Below, one piece after another: positions 31,001 through 39,821 of a stretch of DNA of 64,000 nt (the stretch's first letter is position 1; every line of letters starts with the position of its first letter). A model generated the notes under the pieces. That model saw nothing but the letters and a program-made list of their open reading frames with translations, searched no databases and had not been told where the DNA came from. The stretch is from Actinopolyspora mortivallis DSM 44261 (GTDB taxonomy: Bacteria > Actinomycetota > Actinomycetes > Mycobacteriales > Pseudonocardiaceae). Position numbers and translations under genes: made by a program. The stretch covers positions 1,707,087 to 1,771,086 of the forward strand of contig NZ_KB913024.1 in NCBI RefSeq assembly GCF_000384035.1, given 5' to 3'.

Positions 31001-32589
31001 CCACCCCCGGAGTCGGGCTGATCTCGCCCCCGCCGCACCACGACATCTACTCCATCGAGGACATCGCCCAGCTGATCTACGACCTCAAGAACGCCAACCC
31101 GCGGGCCCGGGTGCACGTCAAGCTGGTCTCCGAGGTCGGGGTGGGCACGGTCGCGGCCGGAGTGAGCAAGGCGCACGCCGACGTGGTGCTCGTTTCCGGG
31201 CACGACGGTGGTACCGGAGCCTCGCCGCTGTCCTCGATCAAACACGCCGGGGCCCCCTGGGAGCTCGGCTTGGCCGAGACCCAGCAGACACTGCTGGCCA
31301 ACGGACTCAGGGACCGGATCGTGGTGCAGACCGACGGTCAGCTCAAGACCGGGCGTGACGTGGTCATCGCCGCCCTGTTGGGAGCCGAGGAGTTCGGGTT
31401 CGCGACCGCTCCGCTGGTGGTCTCCGGATGCGTCATGATGCGGGTGTGCCACCTGGACACCTGCCCGGTGGGGGTCGCCACGCAGAACCCCGAGCTGCGG
31501 GCGAAGTTCGACGGGCGTGCCGAGTACATCGTCCGGTTCTTCGAGTTCGTCGCCCAGGAGGTCCGGGAGCACCTGGCCGCGCTGGGCTTCCGCTCCGTCG
31601 AGGAGGCGGTCGGCCACACCGAGGTACTGGACACCGACCCCGCCTGTCGACACTGGAAGACCGAGGGCATCGATCTGTCCCCGATCCTGCACGTGCCCGA
31701 GGTCGCCGCGGGAGAGGCCAGGCACTGTACCTCCAGCCAGGAGCACGGGCTGGAGAAGGCGCTGGACAACACCCTGATCCAGCTCAGCGAGGGGGCGCTG
31801 ACGGAAGGAACACCGCTGACCCTGGAGTTGCCGGTACGCAACGTCAACCGGTCGGTCGGCACCATGCTCGGGTACGAACTCACCCGCAGGTGGGGTGGTG
31901 CCGGGCTGGCCGACGACACCATCGACGTCACCTTCACCGGCTCGGCGGGGCAGTCGTTCGGTGCCTTCGTGCCGCGCGGGATCACCCTGCGGTTGACCGG
32001 TGACGCCAACGACTACGTCGGCAAGGGGCTGTCCGGCGGGCGGATCGTGCTGCGTCCCCCGGAGGAGGCGGCCTTCTCCGCCGAGGAGAACGTGATCGCG
32101 GGGAACGTACTGCTCTACGGGGCGACCCAGGGCGAGATGTTCGTCCGTGGTGTCGTCGGCGAGCGTTTCGCCGTGCGCAACTCCGGTGCCTCGGCGGTCG
32201 TGGAAGGAGTGGGTGACCACGGCTGCGAGTACATGACCGGAGGTCGGGTGGTCGTGCTCGGGACCACGGGACGCAACTTCGCCGCCGGGATGTCCGGAGG
32301 AATCGCCTACGTGCTCGACCTGAGGTCCGAACGGGTCAATCCGGACATGGTGGATCTGGATCCGCTCGGTGAACAGGACCGTCGGGAACTCGCCGAGTTG
32401 CTCGAGAGGCATCACCACGAGACCGGTTCCACCGTGGCACGCCGGTTGCTGGATGACTGGGAGAGCGCCGTGCGGCGTTTCGTCAAAGTCATGCCGAAGG
32501 ATTTCAAGCGCGTGCTCAGTGCCAAGGCCGACGCCGAGCGCGAGGGCCGCGACGTCAACGAGGCGATCATGGAGGCCGCTCATGGCTGA
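28018..32589 (+). CDS. gltB: Glutamate synthase, large (alpha) subunit
   Basis: It makes two glutamates from glutamine and 2-oxoglutarate with the GltD flavoprotein. The 1523-residue protein starts with a short propeptide. The class II glutaminase nucleophile is Cys30 in [11 protein letters not shown] and should become the N-terminus after processing. The glutaminase domain runs to about residue 440 ([30 protein letters not shown]). The FMN/synthase domain spans about residues 810-1200 ([37 protein letters not shown]). The 3Fe-4S cysteines are Cys1138, Cys1144 and Cys1149 ([12 protein letters not shown]). The C-terminal beta-helix domain closes the protein. ATG 28018 is chosen over an upstream in-frame codon at 27934 because of GGGAGGA. 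Confidence 0.97.
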   Translation: MPVSQNARGRAQRGADGAGLYDPANDHDACGVALVADMSGRKDHAIVRNALQALRNLEHRGAKGADPDTGDGVGILTQVPDAFLREVVPFELPAAGSYAVGNAFLPDDEVECERAVAEIERLATEEGLRVLGWRELPVEPSCAGSLARSVMPRFRQLFVAERSSAGTDGQDPVMRLERRAFCLRKRAEHSVDVYFPSLSARTLVYKGMLTEAQLDAFFMDLTDERFTSAIGLVHSRFSTNTFPSWPLAHPYRYIAHNGEINTMRGNRNWMRTRESMLDTDLIPGDLSRLYPIATPDASDSATFDEVLELLHLGGRSLPHAVLMMIPEAWENHAEMDPQRRAFYEFHNNLMEPWDGPALVTFTDGARVGAVLDRNGLRPGRYWITHDNMVVLASETGVLDIAPERIARKGRLQPGRMFLVDTEQARVVPDDEVKSELASQYPYRQWLDEGMVYLEDLPRRSREVPTHSSLVQRQQLFGYTQEEVDKLLKPMAVGGAEPVGSMGNDVPLAPLSERPRQLFDYFTQLFAQVTNPALDAIREELVTSLSTHVGPEHNLLETDPAACHQLVLPFPVLDNDELAKLVHINDDGDRPDLQSVTVHMVYRAAGGGQALRERLDEICREVSEAVASGARIIVLSDRGADAEYAAIPSLLLTGAVHHHLIREKTRTQVGLVVEAGDVREVHHVALLIGYGAAAVNPYLAMASVEDLAGRGELSEVDGKKATENLIKALGKGLRKTMSKIGVSTVSSYTGAQIFEAIGLGEEIVERCFAGTTSRLGGLDFDTLADEIAQRHRRTFPEHGLKAHHRELDVGGEYQWRREGDPHLFNPHTVFKLQHSTRSGQYDVFKEYTNHVDEQSERLMTLRGLLRFKEGVREPVDIDEVEPVSEIVKRFATGGISYGSISKEMHEVLAIAMNRLGGKSNTGEGGEDADRFTVDPNGDWRRSAIKQAASGRFGVTSEYLVNADDIQIKIAQGAKPGEGGQLPGHKVYPWIADTRHSTPGVGLISPPPHHDIYSIEDIAQLIYDLKNANPRARVHVKLVSEVGVGTVAAGVSKAHADVVLVSGHDGGTGASPLSSIKHAGAPWELGLAETQQTLLANGLRDRIVVQTDGQLKTGRDVVIAALLGAEEFGFATAPLVVSGCVMMRVCHLDTCPVGVATQNPELRAKFDGRAEYIVRFFEFVAQEVREHLAALGFRSVEEAVGHTEVLDTDPACRHWKTEGIDLSPILHVPEVAAGEARHCTSSQEHGLEKALDNTLIQLSEGALTEGTPLTLELPVRNVNRSVGTMLGYELTRRWGGAGLADDTIDVTFTGSAGQSFGAFVPRGITLRLTGDANDYVGKGLSGGRIVLRPPEEAAFSAEENVIAGNVLLYGATQGEMFVRGVVGERFAVRNSGASAVVEGVGDHGCEYMTGGRVVVLGTTGRNFAAGMSGGIAYVLDLRSERVNPDMVDLDPLGEQDRRELAELLERHHHETGSTVARRLLDDWESAVRRFVKVMPKDFKRVLSAKADAEREGRDVNEAIMEAAHG

Positions 32590-34033
32590 CCCGAAGGGCT
32601 TTCTGACCACGCCGCGCGAGACGCCGCGGCGCCGGCCGGTGGACATTCGGCTCAAGGACTGGCGGGAGGTCTACGAGGAGTTCTCCCACCAGCACCTCCA
32701 GCAGCAGGCCGGGCGGTGCATGGACTGCGGGATTCCCTTCTGCCACCAGGGGTGTCCGCTGGGCAACCTCATTCCGGAGTGGAACGACCTGGTCTGGAGG
32801 GAGGACTGGCACGCCGCTCTGGAGCGGTTGCACGCCACCAACAACTTTCCGGAGTTCACCGGCACGCTGTGCCCCGCTCCCTGCGAGGCTGCCTGTGTGC
32901 TGGGGATCAACTCGGACGCGGTGAGCATCAAGCAGGTGGAGATCGAGATCATCGATCGTGCCTGGGAGGAGGGGTGGGTACCTCCGCAGCCCCCCACCTC
33001 CTCGACCGGCCGTACCGTGGCCGTGGTCGGCTCGGGACCGGCGGGGCTCGCCGCCGCCCAGCAGCTCACACGCGCCGGGCACCGTGTGGTGGTCTACGAG
33101 CGGGCCGACCGGATCGGTGGCCTGCTGCGCTACGGTATTCCCGAGTTCAAGATGGAGAAGTTCCGGCTGAACCGCAGGCTGGAACAGATGCGTGCCGAGG
33201 GGACCGAGTTCCGCACCGGTGTGAACGTGGGTGTGGACCTCACCGTCGAGCAGTTGCGCGACGAGCACGACGCCGTGGTGCTGGCGGGCGGCTCGACGGT
33301 CTCCAGAGACCTGCCCGTTCCGGGCAGGGAGCTCGACGGGGTGCACCAGGCGATGGAGTACCTTCCGCAGGCCAACCGGGTGCGGGAGGGTGATCTGGAG
33401 AGCGCCCCCATCGACGCGGCCGGTAAGCACGTGGTCATCATCGGCGGTGGGGACACCGGTGCGGACTGCCTCGGTACGGCCCACCGCCAGGGAGCCGCCT
33501 CGGTGACCCAGCTGGAGATCATGCCGACCCCGCCGAGCAGCAGGCCGGACAACCAGCCCTGGCCCACCTACCCGATGCTCTACCGGGTCTCCTCCGCCCA
33601 CGAGGAGGGTGGTCAGCGGTTGTTCTCGGTGAACACGCAGGAGTTCCTCGGCGACGAGCGGGGACGGGTACGCGCGCTGCGTCTGGTCGAGGTCCGCCGG
33701 GAGAACGGCGGGTTCGTCCCGGTGGAGGGCACCGAGCGTGAACTGCCGTGCCAGTTGGCGCTGCTGGCCATGGGGTTCGTGGGACCCGAGCGGACCGGAA
33801 TGGTCGAGGAGCTGGGGGTCGAACTCGACGCCCGGGGCAACGTCGCACGGGACTCCTCCTTCATGACCAGCGTGGACGGTGTGTTCAGCGCCGGTGACAT
33901 GGGACGTGGCCAGTCCCTGATCGTCTGGGCCATTTCCGAGGGAAGGTCGGCGGCCGCGGGAGTGGATCGTTATCTGATGGGACGGGACACCCTTCCGGCC
34001 CCGATCGCTCCGACGGATCGTCCGCTTTCCTGA
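32582..34033 (+). CDS. gltD: Glutamate synthase, small (beta) subunit
   Basis: This NADPH-oxidising flavoprotein of 483 residues feeds electrons to GltB. The N-terminal iron-sulfur region has [17 protein letters not shown] (from Cys46) and [12 protein letters not shown], which bind two 4Fe-4S clusters. An FAD dinucleotide fold ([12 protein letters not shown], about residue 148) and an NADPH fold ([11 protein letters not shown], about residue 287) follow, and the FAD C-terminal motif is [13 protein letters not shown]. The ATG overlaps the end of gltB by 8 bases, so translation is coupled. A T-tailed terminator follows. Confidence 0.97.
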   Translation: MADPKGFLTTPRETPRRRPVDIRLKDWREVYEEFSHQHLQQQAGRCMDCGIPFCHQGCPLGNLIPEWNDLVWREDWHAALERLHATNNFPEFTGTLCPAPCEAACVLGINSDAVSIKQVEIEIIDRAWEEGWVPPQPPTSSTGRTVAVVGSGPAGLAAAQQLTRAGHRVVVYERADRIGGLLRYGIPEFKMEKFRLNRRLEQMRAEGTEFRTGVNVGVDLTVEQLRDEHDAVVLAGGSTVSRDLPVPGRELDGVHQAMEYLPQANRVREGDLESAPIDAAGKHVVIIGGGDTGADCLGTAHRQGAASVTQLEIMPTPPSSRPDNQPWPTYPMLYRVSSAHEEGGQRLFSVNTQEFLGDERGRVRALRLVEVRRENGGFVPVEGTERELPCQLALLAMGFVGPERTGMVEELGVELDARGNVARDSSFMTSVDGVFSAGDMGRGQSLIVWAISEGRSAAAGVDRYLMGRDTLPAPIAPTDRPLS

Positions 34034-34054
34034 CTCCTCGTTCACGGAACGTCA

Positions 34055-34081
34055 GTGGGGCCCTACGGGGCCCCACTTTTC
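34055..34081 (+). terminator. Rho-independent terminator of gltBD
   Basis: A perfect 9-bp stem GTGGGGCCC/GGGCCCCAC (34055-34063, 34068-34076) with a TACG tetraloop is followed by TTTT. This is the best intrinsic terminator in the window. Confidence 0.9.
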
Positions 34082-34519
34082 GTGGTTCGAAAAGATCGAA
34101 TTGCTTCGTCGGCGTTAAAGATCGAAGAAGATTTTCTGGTAGTGGACAACCCGTAAGAGCGCTGTTCCGTCCGGACAAGTGGAAGGGAAAAGGGGGAGGC
34201 GGAAGCGATGGTTCCCGGTTGGAACATACTTTTTCGTTCCCGTTTTTCGCGTTTCGCTTTCCATGTGTCCCGTTTCGCTCTTCGCTGTGAACACTCTGCG
34301 TCATCGCCGGGTCGAGGTCGGTCCGGATGGGGGAGGGAGGGAACGTAACCTCCTCTCACCTGGCATTTTCCTTCTCTCTTCCAAGAGAAAGCAAAAAACT
34401 CTATCAGTCGTGGTGATCCTGTCAACGCAAAGCGGTCGACTGCTTCCTCTGTTCCGATCCGGATCATCGCTTCTCGTCCGTGCTTCTGCACGGACGGTGA
34501 TCGCTCGGTGCTACTCCTT
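34082..34519. other. Long AT-rich intergenic region before the secreted protease gene
   Basis: No gene was recognised in these 440 bases. Visible structures are a direct repeat of AAAGATCGAA (34091-34100 and 34117-34126, 26 bases apart) and a perfect 9-bp hairpin CGTCCGTGC-TTCT-GCACGGACG (34475-34496). Several T-rich stretches are also present. The composition is much lower in GC than the flanking genes. The region may carry regulatory sites for the protease. Confidence 0.45.
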
Positions 34520-34549
34520 TTGCGAACGTTGCTGCAAAAGCAGTATTGT
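34520..34549 (+). promoter_or_regulatory. Candidate promoter of the secreted protease gene
   Basis: TTGCGA (34520-34525) and TATTGT (34544-34549) are 18 bases apart and lie about 70 bases before the ATG. The region also contains an inverted repeat CTTTTGC/GCAAAAG that overlaps the -35 and spacer, a possible operator. Confidence 0.4.
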
Positions 34550-34620
34550 CGTCGTTCTCTTTTCTCCGGAAACTCTTCGGCCACCGAATCAGATCCGTTT
34601 CGTGGCTAAGGAGAACACGG

Positions 34621-35760
34621 ATGCGACGAAAATTAGCCGGTCGGATGGCCGCGACCGCGTTACTGGCGGTCGGAACCCTGACCGCCATGACGGCACCGGC
34701 CACGGCGAACTCCGTGGCCGATTCCCGGGGTGAAGGCCCGGAACGGGCGACCACCATGATGCAGGCCATGCAGCGTGACCTGGGACTCACCCGGGACGAA
34801 GCACGCCAACGACTCGCCGACGAGGCCGCGGCCCGGCAGGCCGCCGACCGTCTCAAGGACGTGTTGGGCTCCGGGTTCGGCGGTTTCCGCTACGACGCCG
34901 CGAGCGGGGCTCTCGTCGTCTCGGTGACAGATCCCGACCGTTTCGACGAGGTCCGCGCCCACGGAGCGGTACCGGAACTGGTCGACGACAGCCGTGCCGA
35001 GCTGCGCCGGGCCGGCAAGGTGCTGGACGGGCACGCGCAGCGTGCCCCGCGCTCGGTGACGGGGTGGTACGTGGACTCCGCGAGCAACTCCGTGGTGGTG
35101 ACCACGGAGCACGGCACGGCCGAGCGGGCCGAACGGTTCGTACGTTCGACGGGAGTCTCACCGGACAGGGTGCGGGTGGTCGAGTCCGGTGAACGGCCCC
35201 GTACCTACGCGGACGTGATCGGCGGGCAGCGTTACACCATCAACGGTTCCACCGTCTGCTCGGTCGGTTTCGCGGTTTCCGGTGGTTTCGTCACCGCCGG
35301 GCACTGCGGTGATCCGGGAGACCGAACCAGCAGTCCGAGCGGAACCTTCGCCGGTTCCTCGTTCCCCGGCAACGACTACGCCTACGTGCGGACGGGCTCG
35401 GACGACACGTTGCGGCCGTGGGTGGACACCTACGACGGCTCCGTGCGCACGGTGCGCGGTTCCCGCTCCGCTCCCGTCGGCTCCTCGGTGTGCCGTTCCG
35501 GGCAGACCACCGGTTGGCACTGCGGCACCATCGAGGCCAAGAACCAGACCGTGCGCTACCCCAGCGGCACCGTCCGGGGTCTGACCCGCACTGACGTGTG
35601 TGCCGAGCCGGGGGACTCCGGTGGTTCGTTCATCTCCGGGAACCAGGCCCAGGGAATGACCTCCGGTGGGTCCGGAAACTGCACCTACGGTGGAACCACC
35701 TACTTCCAGCCGGTGAACGAGGCGCTGAACGCCTACGGGGTGAACCTGGTGACCGGCTGA
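34621..35760 (+). CDS. Secreted S1 serine protease with alpha-lytic-type prodomain (streptogrisin-like)
   Basis: This is a preproprotease of 379 residues. Residues 1 to about 30 form a Sec signal peptide (RRKLAGRMAATALLAVGTLTAMTAPATA). Residues about 31-195 form the alpha-lytic protease prodomain needed for folding. Mature enzyme begins near residue 196 (VIGGQRYTINGSTVCSVGF). The triad is His228 (TAGHC), Asp252 (GNDYAYV) and Ser333 (GDSGGSF). Six cysteines fit the three disulfides of streptogrisins. ATG 34621 has AAGGAG upstream, and an in-frame TTG at 34546 is rejected. The S1-pocket residues suggest broad or chymotrypsin-like specificity, which is not proven. Confidence 0.93.
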   Translation: MRRKLAGRMAATALLAVGTLTAMTAPATANSVADSRGEGPERATTMMQAMQRDLGLTRDEARQRLADEAAARQAADRLKDVLGSGFGGFRYDAASGALVVSVTDPDRFDEVRAHGAVPELVDDSRAELRRAGKVLDGHAQRAPRSVTGWYVDSASNSVVVTTEHGTAERAERFVRSTGVSPDRVRVVESGERPRTYADVIGGQRYTINGSTVCSVGFAVSGGFVTAGHCGDPGDRTSSPSGTFAGSSFPGNDYAYVRTGSDDTLRPWVDTYDGSVRTVRGSRSAPVGSSVCRSGQTTGWHCGTIEAKNQTVRYPSGTVRGLTRTDVCAEPGDSGGSFISGNQAQGMTSGGSGNCTYGGTTYFQPVNEALNAYGVNLVTG

Positions 35761-35806
35761 TCCGCATCTCCCGCCGGAAAGGGGCCATCCCCGCCGGGGA
35801 GGACAC

Positions 35807-35843
35807 CTCGGGGCCACCCGTCCACTGGGCGGGTGGCCCCGAG
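35807..35843 (+). terminator. Strong terminator hairpin after the protease gene
   Basis: A perfect 14-bp stem, CTCGGGGCCACCCG (35807-35820) with CGGGTGGCCCCGAG (35830-35843), has a 9-base loop and lies about 46 bases after the stop. There is no T-run. Confidence 0.75.
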
Positions 35844-35892
35844 TCGTTCCCGCGGGGTGCTCACGGGCTGGCGGCGCGAGGGCTCGGCGGTG

Positions 35893-36363
35893 ATGAACAA
35901 TCGGGTCATGCGAATTTCGGCCAAGGTGGACTACGCGTTGCGCGCGCTGATCCAGATAGCCCGCGCGCAGACCGGGCCGGTCAGCGCCGAGGACGTGGCG
36001 CTCGCCCAGGGAATCCCCCGTAACTTTCTGCAGGCGGTGCTCAGCGATCTGCGCCGGGCCGGATTCGTGGCGAGTCGACGGGGCCAGGCCGGTGGATGGG
36101 TCCTGGACCGGGACCCCGCGAGCATCTCCATCGCCGACGTGATCAGGGCCACCGACGGACCTCTCGTCAGTGTGCACGGCACACGCGCCGAGGACGTGTG
36201 CTACGAGCCCTCGGTGGCCATCCTGCAGTGGGTGTGGATCGCCGTGCGCAGCAGTCTGCGCGAAGTGCTCGAGAATGTCACCATAGCCCAGCTCGTCTCC
36301 GGACAGCTTCCCCCGGACGTGGCGGCCCGGACCAGTGAGAGCGGGGTCTGGGAGTCGCGGTGA
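35893..36363 (+). CDS. Rrf2-family transcriptional regulator
   Basis: This 156-residue winged-helix regulator has the Rrf2 start (MRISAKVDYALRALIQIA), a helix-turn-helix (VSAEDVALAQGIPRNFLQAVLSDLRRAGFV) and the wing SRRGQAGGWVLDRD. The conserved middle DVIRATDGPLVSV follows. It has one cysteine (VCYEPS) instead of the three that bind an Fe-S cluster in IscR or NsrR. It is therefore probably a CymR-like sensor controlling sulfur genes, in keeping with the exporter next to it. The start may be ATG 35893 or ATG 35908. Confidence 0.85.
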   Translation: MNNRVMRISAKVDYALRALIQIARAQTGPVSAEDVALAQGIPRNFLQAVLSDLRRAGFVASRRGQAGGWVLDRDPASISIADVIRATDGPLVSVHGTRAEDVCYEPSVAILQWVWIAVRSSLREVLENVTIAQLVSGQLPPDVAARTSESGVWESR

Positions 36364-36424
36364 ACAACCGCGGTCGAGGCTCTCCCGAGTGGTGGGAGCG
36401 CCTTGACCGGTTCGGCAGAAAGTG

Positions 36425-36455
36425 TACCGTTTTTATCAACTTAGTTGTAAAAGCC
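36425..36455 (+). promoter_or_regulatory. Possible Rrf2-type operator before the exporter gene
   Basis: An AT-rich island stands out in GC-rich DNA. It contains the inverted repeat CAAC-TTA-GTTG (36437-36447) flanked by T-rich and A-rich arms. Rrf2 regulators bind AT-rich dyads of this kind. It lies 45 bases before the TauE/SafE start. Confidence 0.3.
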
Positions 36456-36499
36456 GCTCGGGCTCGCGGAGTGCGAGCGGGAACGGTCTGGAGGCATTG

Positions 36500-37423
36500 G
36501 TGCCCACTCTGTTACTCGTGGCAGTGGCCGGATTTCTCGCCCAACTGGTCGACGGATCGCTGGGCATGGGATTCGGCGTTACGGCCACCACAGGCCTGTT
36601 GGCCGTGGGAACCGTGCCCGTGATGGCTTCGGCCTCGGTACACCTGGCCAAGATCGGTACCGCCGTCGCCTCCGGGGCCTCCCACTGGAGGATGCGGAAC
36701 GTGGACTGGCGGATGGTCGGTTGGCTGGCCATCCCCGGAGGTCTCGGCGGGTTCCTGGGGGCCACGGCGCTCTCCTCAGTGGCCACCGGCTCCGCACGGG
36801 TCTGGATGGCCGTGCTGCTGCTCGTGCTGGGCAGCTACGTGGTGGTGCGGTTCTCGGCGTGGTCGCGTCCGGTCCACGGGGGCGGGCTCACCCCCGCCGG
36901 GCGACGTTGGCTGGTGCCGCTCGGGGGAGTGGGGGGTTTCGTGGACGCCGTGGGGGGCGGCGGCTGGGGGCCGGTGACCACCTCCACGTTGTTGAGCACG
37001 GGCCGGGTTCTGCCGCGCCGCACGGTGGGCACGGTCAACACGAGCGAACTGATCGTCTCGCTCGGTGCCACCTCGGGTTTCCTGGCGCACAACGGTGGGC
37101 AGGCGTGGAAGTGGCCCGTCATTCTCGGCTTGCTGGTCGGTGGTGTGCTGGCCGCTCCGCTGGCGGCGTGGCTGGTGCGGGTACTGCCGGTCCGCGTCCT
37201 GGGGGTGGGAGCCGGTGGTCTGATCGTGTTCACCAACGCCCGTGTGCTGCTCGGTGTGGTCGGGGTTCCCACGGGGGCGACGGCCTTCGTCAGCGTGGTG
37301 GTCGGCTTGGTCTGGATGGCCGGTCTGGTCTGGGCCGTGCGCACGGAGGTGTACCAGCGACGGCTGGCCAGGTTAGAGGCGGCCTCCGCGGATCCGGAAT
37401 CGCTGTGTGAGAGGGCCCGGTAG
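36500..37423 (+). CDS. TauE/SafE family sulfite/sulfonate exporter
   Basis: This integral membrane protein has 307 residues and about eight hydrophobic helices. The family repeats are visible: GFLAQLVDGSLGMGFGVTATTG (about residues 12-33) and GGVGGFVDAVGGGGWGPVTTSTLL (about residues 145-168), each with the G-x-D/G-rich turn. It probably exports sulfite or a sulfonate. GTG 36500 has GGAGG upstream and begins directly before the first helix. The gene upstream encodes an Rrf2 regulator, which supports a sulfur-stress role. Confidence 0.85.
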   Translation: MPTLLLVAVAGFLAQLVDGSLGMGFGVTATTGLLAVGTVPVMASASVHLAKIGTAVASGASHWRMRNVDWRMVGWLAIPGGLGGFLGATALSSVATGSARVWMAVLLLVLGSYVVVRFSAWSRPVHGGGLTPAGRRWLVPLGGVGGFVDAVGGGGWGPVTTSTLLSTGRVLPRRTVGTVNTSELIVSLGATSGFLAHNGGQAWKWPVILGLLVGGVLAAPLAAWLVRVLPVRVLGVGAGGLIVFTNARVLLGVVGVPTGATAFVSVVVGLVWMAGLVWAVRTEVYQRRLARLEAASADPESLCERAR

Positions 37424-37434
37424 GAAGTTCCCAC

Positions 37435-37475
37435 AGCCCCGACGGGAGGGTGCCCCGCGTTCCCCGTCCGGGGCT
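37435..37475. terminator. Hairpin between convergent exporter and MarR genes
   Basis: AGCCCCGACGGGA pairs with TCCCCGTCCGGGGCT with two single-base bulges, making about 13 bp. It lies in the 145-base gap between two convergent genes. Confidence 0.5.
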
Positions 37476-37568
37476 CTTCCGGTGCCACCCGGCCCGGCGA
37501 CGCGATGTTCCGCCTCGTCGGGCCGGTCTCGTGTGTGGCCGCCCGGTCGCCTCTGACCGAAAGGGGCG

Positions 37569-38060
37569 TTATTCGGCGTTCGCCGTCCGCAGGGTGCGCA
37601 TCGCCTCCGCGAGTCGTTCCGAGTTCTCCGGCCCCAGGGGGGCCAGCACGGTGCGACGCAGGATCTCGGCACAGGCGTGTTTGGCCTCCTCTGCGGTTCT
37701 GCGGCCGTGGTCGGTCAGCACGACGTAGGTGACCCGTCGGTCGGTCTCACACGGTTCCCGCCGGATGAGTTCGGCCGCGACGAGTCGGTCGGCGACCTTG
37801 GTGAACCCCCCGCTGCTCAGTGCCGCCTCCTTGGCCAGCTTGGTCATGGGCATGCGGTAGTCCGGCGAACGCACCAGTCTCACGAGGATGTCGAAGGCTC
37901 CCGGTGTGAGGTCGAACCGCTCGGTGATCTCAGCCATGAGCCTTTCCTGGGTGGTGTGATAGCCCTCGATCACAAGCCCCCACCAGGTGACGATCTCGTC
38001 GTCGTCGGCCTCCTCGTCGGTCTGTTGGGGGGGTGTGGTGGCGATGTCCTCGGTTCCCAC
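37569..38060 (-). CDS. MarR-family regulator of the quinone-detoxification genes
   Basis: This 163-residue winged-helix regulator has an acidic N-terminal tail (EEADDDEIV) and then the MarR fold. The DNA-binding part is MPMTKLAKEAALSSGGFTKVADRLVAAELIRRE, and the wing is CETDRRVTYVVLTDHGRR. One Cys lies in EPCETDRR and one in KHACAE, either of which might sense electrophiles. The GTG start has AGGCGG upstream. It is divergent from wrbA and the MhqO-like gene, the classic placement of an MhqR-type repressor. Confidence 0.85.
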   Translation of the reverse strand: MGTEDIATTPPQQTDEEADDDEIVTWWGLVIEGYHTTQERLMAEITERFDLTPGAFDILVRLVRSPDYRMPMTKLAKEAALSSGGFTKVADRLVAAELIRREPCETDRRVTYVVLTDHGRRTAEEAKHACAEILRRTVLAPLGPENSERLAEAMRTLRTANAE

Positions 38061-38106
38061 CTGACCGCCTTTCTGCCTCGTGTCTGCTTCCCTGCTCGGA
38101 GTCTAA

Positions 38107-38167
38107 CTACCAGCGCATTAACTCTTCCTAAGAAACTTCTTGCTAGCTAGATATTTTCTGGTAGTCT
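38107..38167. promoter_or_regulatory. Operator-promoter region between marR and wrbA
   Basis: The 149-base divergent gap is AT-rich. It contains AAGAA-AC-TTCTT (38130-38141) and the palindrome GCTAGC (38142-38147), framed by an outer inverted repeat CTACCAG (38107-38113) / CTGGTAG (38158-38164). A possible wrbA promoter is TTGCTA (38140-38145) with TAGTCT (38162-38167). Such nested dyads over a promoter are what a MarR dimer binds. Confidence 0.45.
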
Positions 38168-38209
38168 CGTCCCGGAAGCAGCAGGAACCCGAATCCAGGA
38201 GTGAACAGG

Positions 38210-38824
38210 ATGAGTGCACCGGTCAGGCTCGCGGTCGTCTACTACTCGGCGACGGGGGTCGTCGCCGAGATCGCCAACACGTTGACCTCCGAGGCGGAGG
38301 CGGCCGGCGCCGAGGTCCGGCTGCGCCGGGTCGCCGAACTCGCTCCCGACGCCGCGATCGACGCGAACCCGGCCTGGAGGGCCAACCTCGAAGCCACCCG
38401 ACAGATCGCCGAGGCGACCCCGGAGGACCTGGTGTGGGCGGACGCGGTCGTCTTCGGCACCCCGACCAGGTACGGAAACGTCGCGGCGCAGCTCAAGCAG
38501 TTCATCGACTCGTTGGGGCCGCAGTGGCAGCAGGGACTACTCGCGGACAAGGTCTACAGCGGGTTCACCTCGACCTCCACCAAGCACGGTGGGCAGGAGT
38601 CCACCCTGCTGGCTCTCTACAACAGCGTGCACCACTTCGGGGGGATCCTGGTCACCCCCGGCTACACGGACGCGTCGAAGTTCGCCGACGGCAATCCCTA
38701 CGGCACCGCCCACGTGGACGGCCAGGGACAGTTCAAGGTCGACACCGAAACGAGGCAGGCCGCCTCCGTGCAGGCGCGTCGGGTCGTCACCGTCGCTCGT
38801 GCGCTGCGTGAGGGTCGCACCTGA
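38210..38824 (+). CDS. wrbA: NAD(P)H:quinone oxidoreductase WrbA
   Basis: This 204-residue tetrameric FMN flavodoxin-like enzyme reduces quinones by two electrons, avoiding semiquinone radicals. FMN-binding motifs are visible: VVYYSATGVVAEIANTL (phosphate loop), FGTPTRYGNVAAQLKQFID, and FTSTSTKHGGQESTLLALYN with HHFGGILVTPGYTD. ATG 38210 is chosen because AGGAGTG lies 8 bases upstream. A GTG at 38201 is the alternative. It is followed by the dioxygenase gene after 28 bases. Confidence 0.93.
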   Translation: MSAPVRLAVVYYSATGVVAEIANTLTSEAEAAGAEVRLRRVAELAPDAAIDANPAWRANLEATRQIAEATPEDLVWADAVVFGTPTRYGNVAAQLKQFIDSLGPQWQQGLLADKVYSGFTSTSTKHGGQESTLLALYNSVHHFGGILVTPGYTDASKFADGNPYGTAHVDGQGQFKVDTETRQAASVQARRVVTVARALREGRT

Positions 38825-38852
38825 CCCGCATTCGCCGCGGGAGGAGGAACAC

Positions 38853-39821
38853 ATGACCATTGCCACCAGCGGACTCCACCACGTCACGGCGATCGCGGGG
38901 GATCCGCAGCGCAACGCGGACTTCTACCTGCGCACGCTGGGACTGCGGATGGTCAAGACCACCGTCAACTTCGACGACCCCGGTACCTATCACCTCTACT
39001 ACGGTGACGAGGCGGGACGTCCCGGTACGCTGATGACCTTCTTCCCGTTCCACGGGGCCCCACCGGGCAAACACGGCAACGGCCAGGCCACGGCGACGGC
39101 CTTCTCCGTTCCGGAGCACTCCCTCGGATGGTGGCAACGTCACCTGCACGAAGCCGAGGTGCGGACGGAACGGGCGCGGACCCGGGAGAACGAGGAGGTG
39201 CTGACGTTCCGTGATCCCGACGGTCTGGTGCTCTCGCTCGTGGCCCACACCCAACCCGACCCCAGGCGGCCGTGGGACAACGGGGTGGTCCCCGCCGAAC
39301 ACGCGGTACGTGGTCTGCACTCTGTCACGCTCTCGGTCGACAGCGCGGAGGCCACCGTGGAGATGCTGGCTGGTATGGGGCTGAGTCTCCTCTCCGAGGA
39401 GGGGAACCGGCTGCGCTTCGCCGCGGCGCGGGGAGAGCCCGGAAGCCTCGTGGACGTGCTCGTGCGTCCGGGGGCGGAACGCGGTCTGGTGGCTTCCGGG
39501 ACCGTGCATCACGTCGCCTGGCGTGCCCCGGACGAGTCCACCCAGGCCGCCTGGCGGAGCGAACTGGCGGAGAACGGGGTTTCGGTGACCTCGATCCTCG
39601 ACCGCCAGTACTTCCGGTCCGTCTACTTCCGCGAGCCGGGGGGAACGCTCCTCGAGATCGCCACCGACGAGCCGGGCTTCACCGCCGACGAACCCCTGCT
39701 CGAACTGGGCCGGGCGCTCAAGCTGCCCCCCTGGCTGGAGCCGAACCGGGAACAGATCGAGGCGATGCTGCCCCACCTGGAGCTTCCCAGCGAGAACAAC
39801 CCGCGCGGGGCGGTCTCGTGA
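38853..39821 (+). CDS. Ring-cleaving dioxygenase of the MhqO type (VOC superfamily)
   Basis: This 322-residue protein is built from two vicinal-oxygen-chelate modules (residues about 1-150 and 155-310). The metal-ligand positions are visible as GLHHVTAIAGDPQRNADFY near the start, RGLHSVTLSVDSAE in the second module, VHHVAWRAPDE, and the C-terminal EPGGTLLEIATDEPGF. MhqO-type enzymes are induced by hydroquinones and are thought to open their rings. GGAGGAGG precedes the ATG. The stop overlaps the start of the decayed esterase gene (GTGA). Confidence 0.9.
   Translation: MTIATSGLHHVTAIAGDPQRNADFYLRTLGLRMVKTTVNFDDPGTYHLYYGDEAGRPGTLMTFFPFHGAPPGKHGNGQATATAFSVPEHSLGWWQRHLHEAEVRTERARTRENEEVLTFRDPDGLVLSLVAHTQPDPRRPWDNGVVPAEHAVRGLHSVTLSVDSAEATVEMLAGMGLSLLSEEGNRLRFAAARGEPGSLVDVLVRPGAERGLVASGTVHHVAWRAPDESTQAAWRSELAENGVSVTSILDRQYFRSVYFREPGGTLLEIATDEPGFTADEPLLELGRALKLPPWLEPNREQIEAMLPHLELPSENNPRGAVS

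Noticed and set aside
29959-32655. A very long open frame (about 898 codons) on the minus strand opposite gltB
   Set aside because: It is the antisense shadow of a high-GC gene. The product is rich in Gly, His, Val and Arg with no motif, and gltB on the + strand is certain.
34179-34733. A 184-codon open frame before the secreted protease
   Set aside because: It overlaps the promoter and signal-peptide region of the protease in another frame and has no recognisable product.
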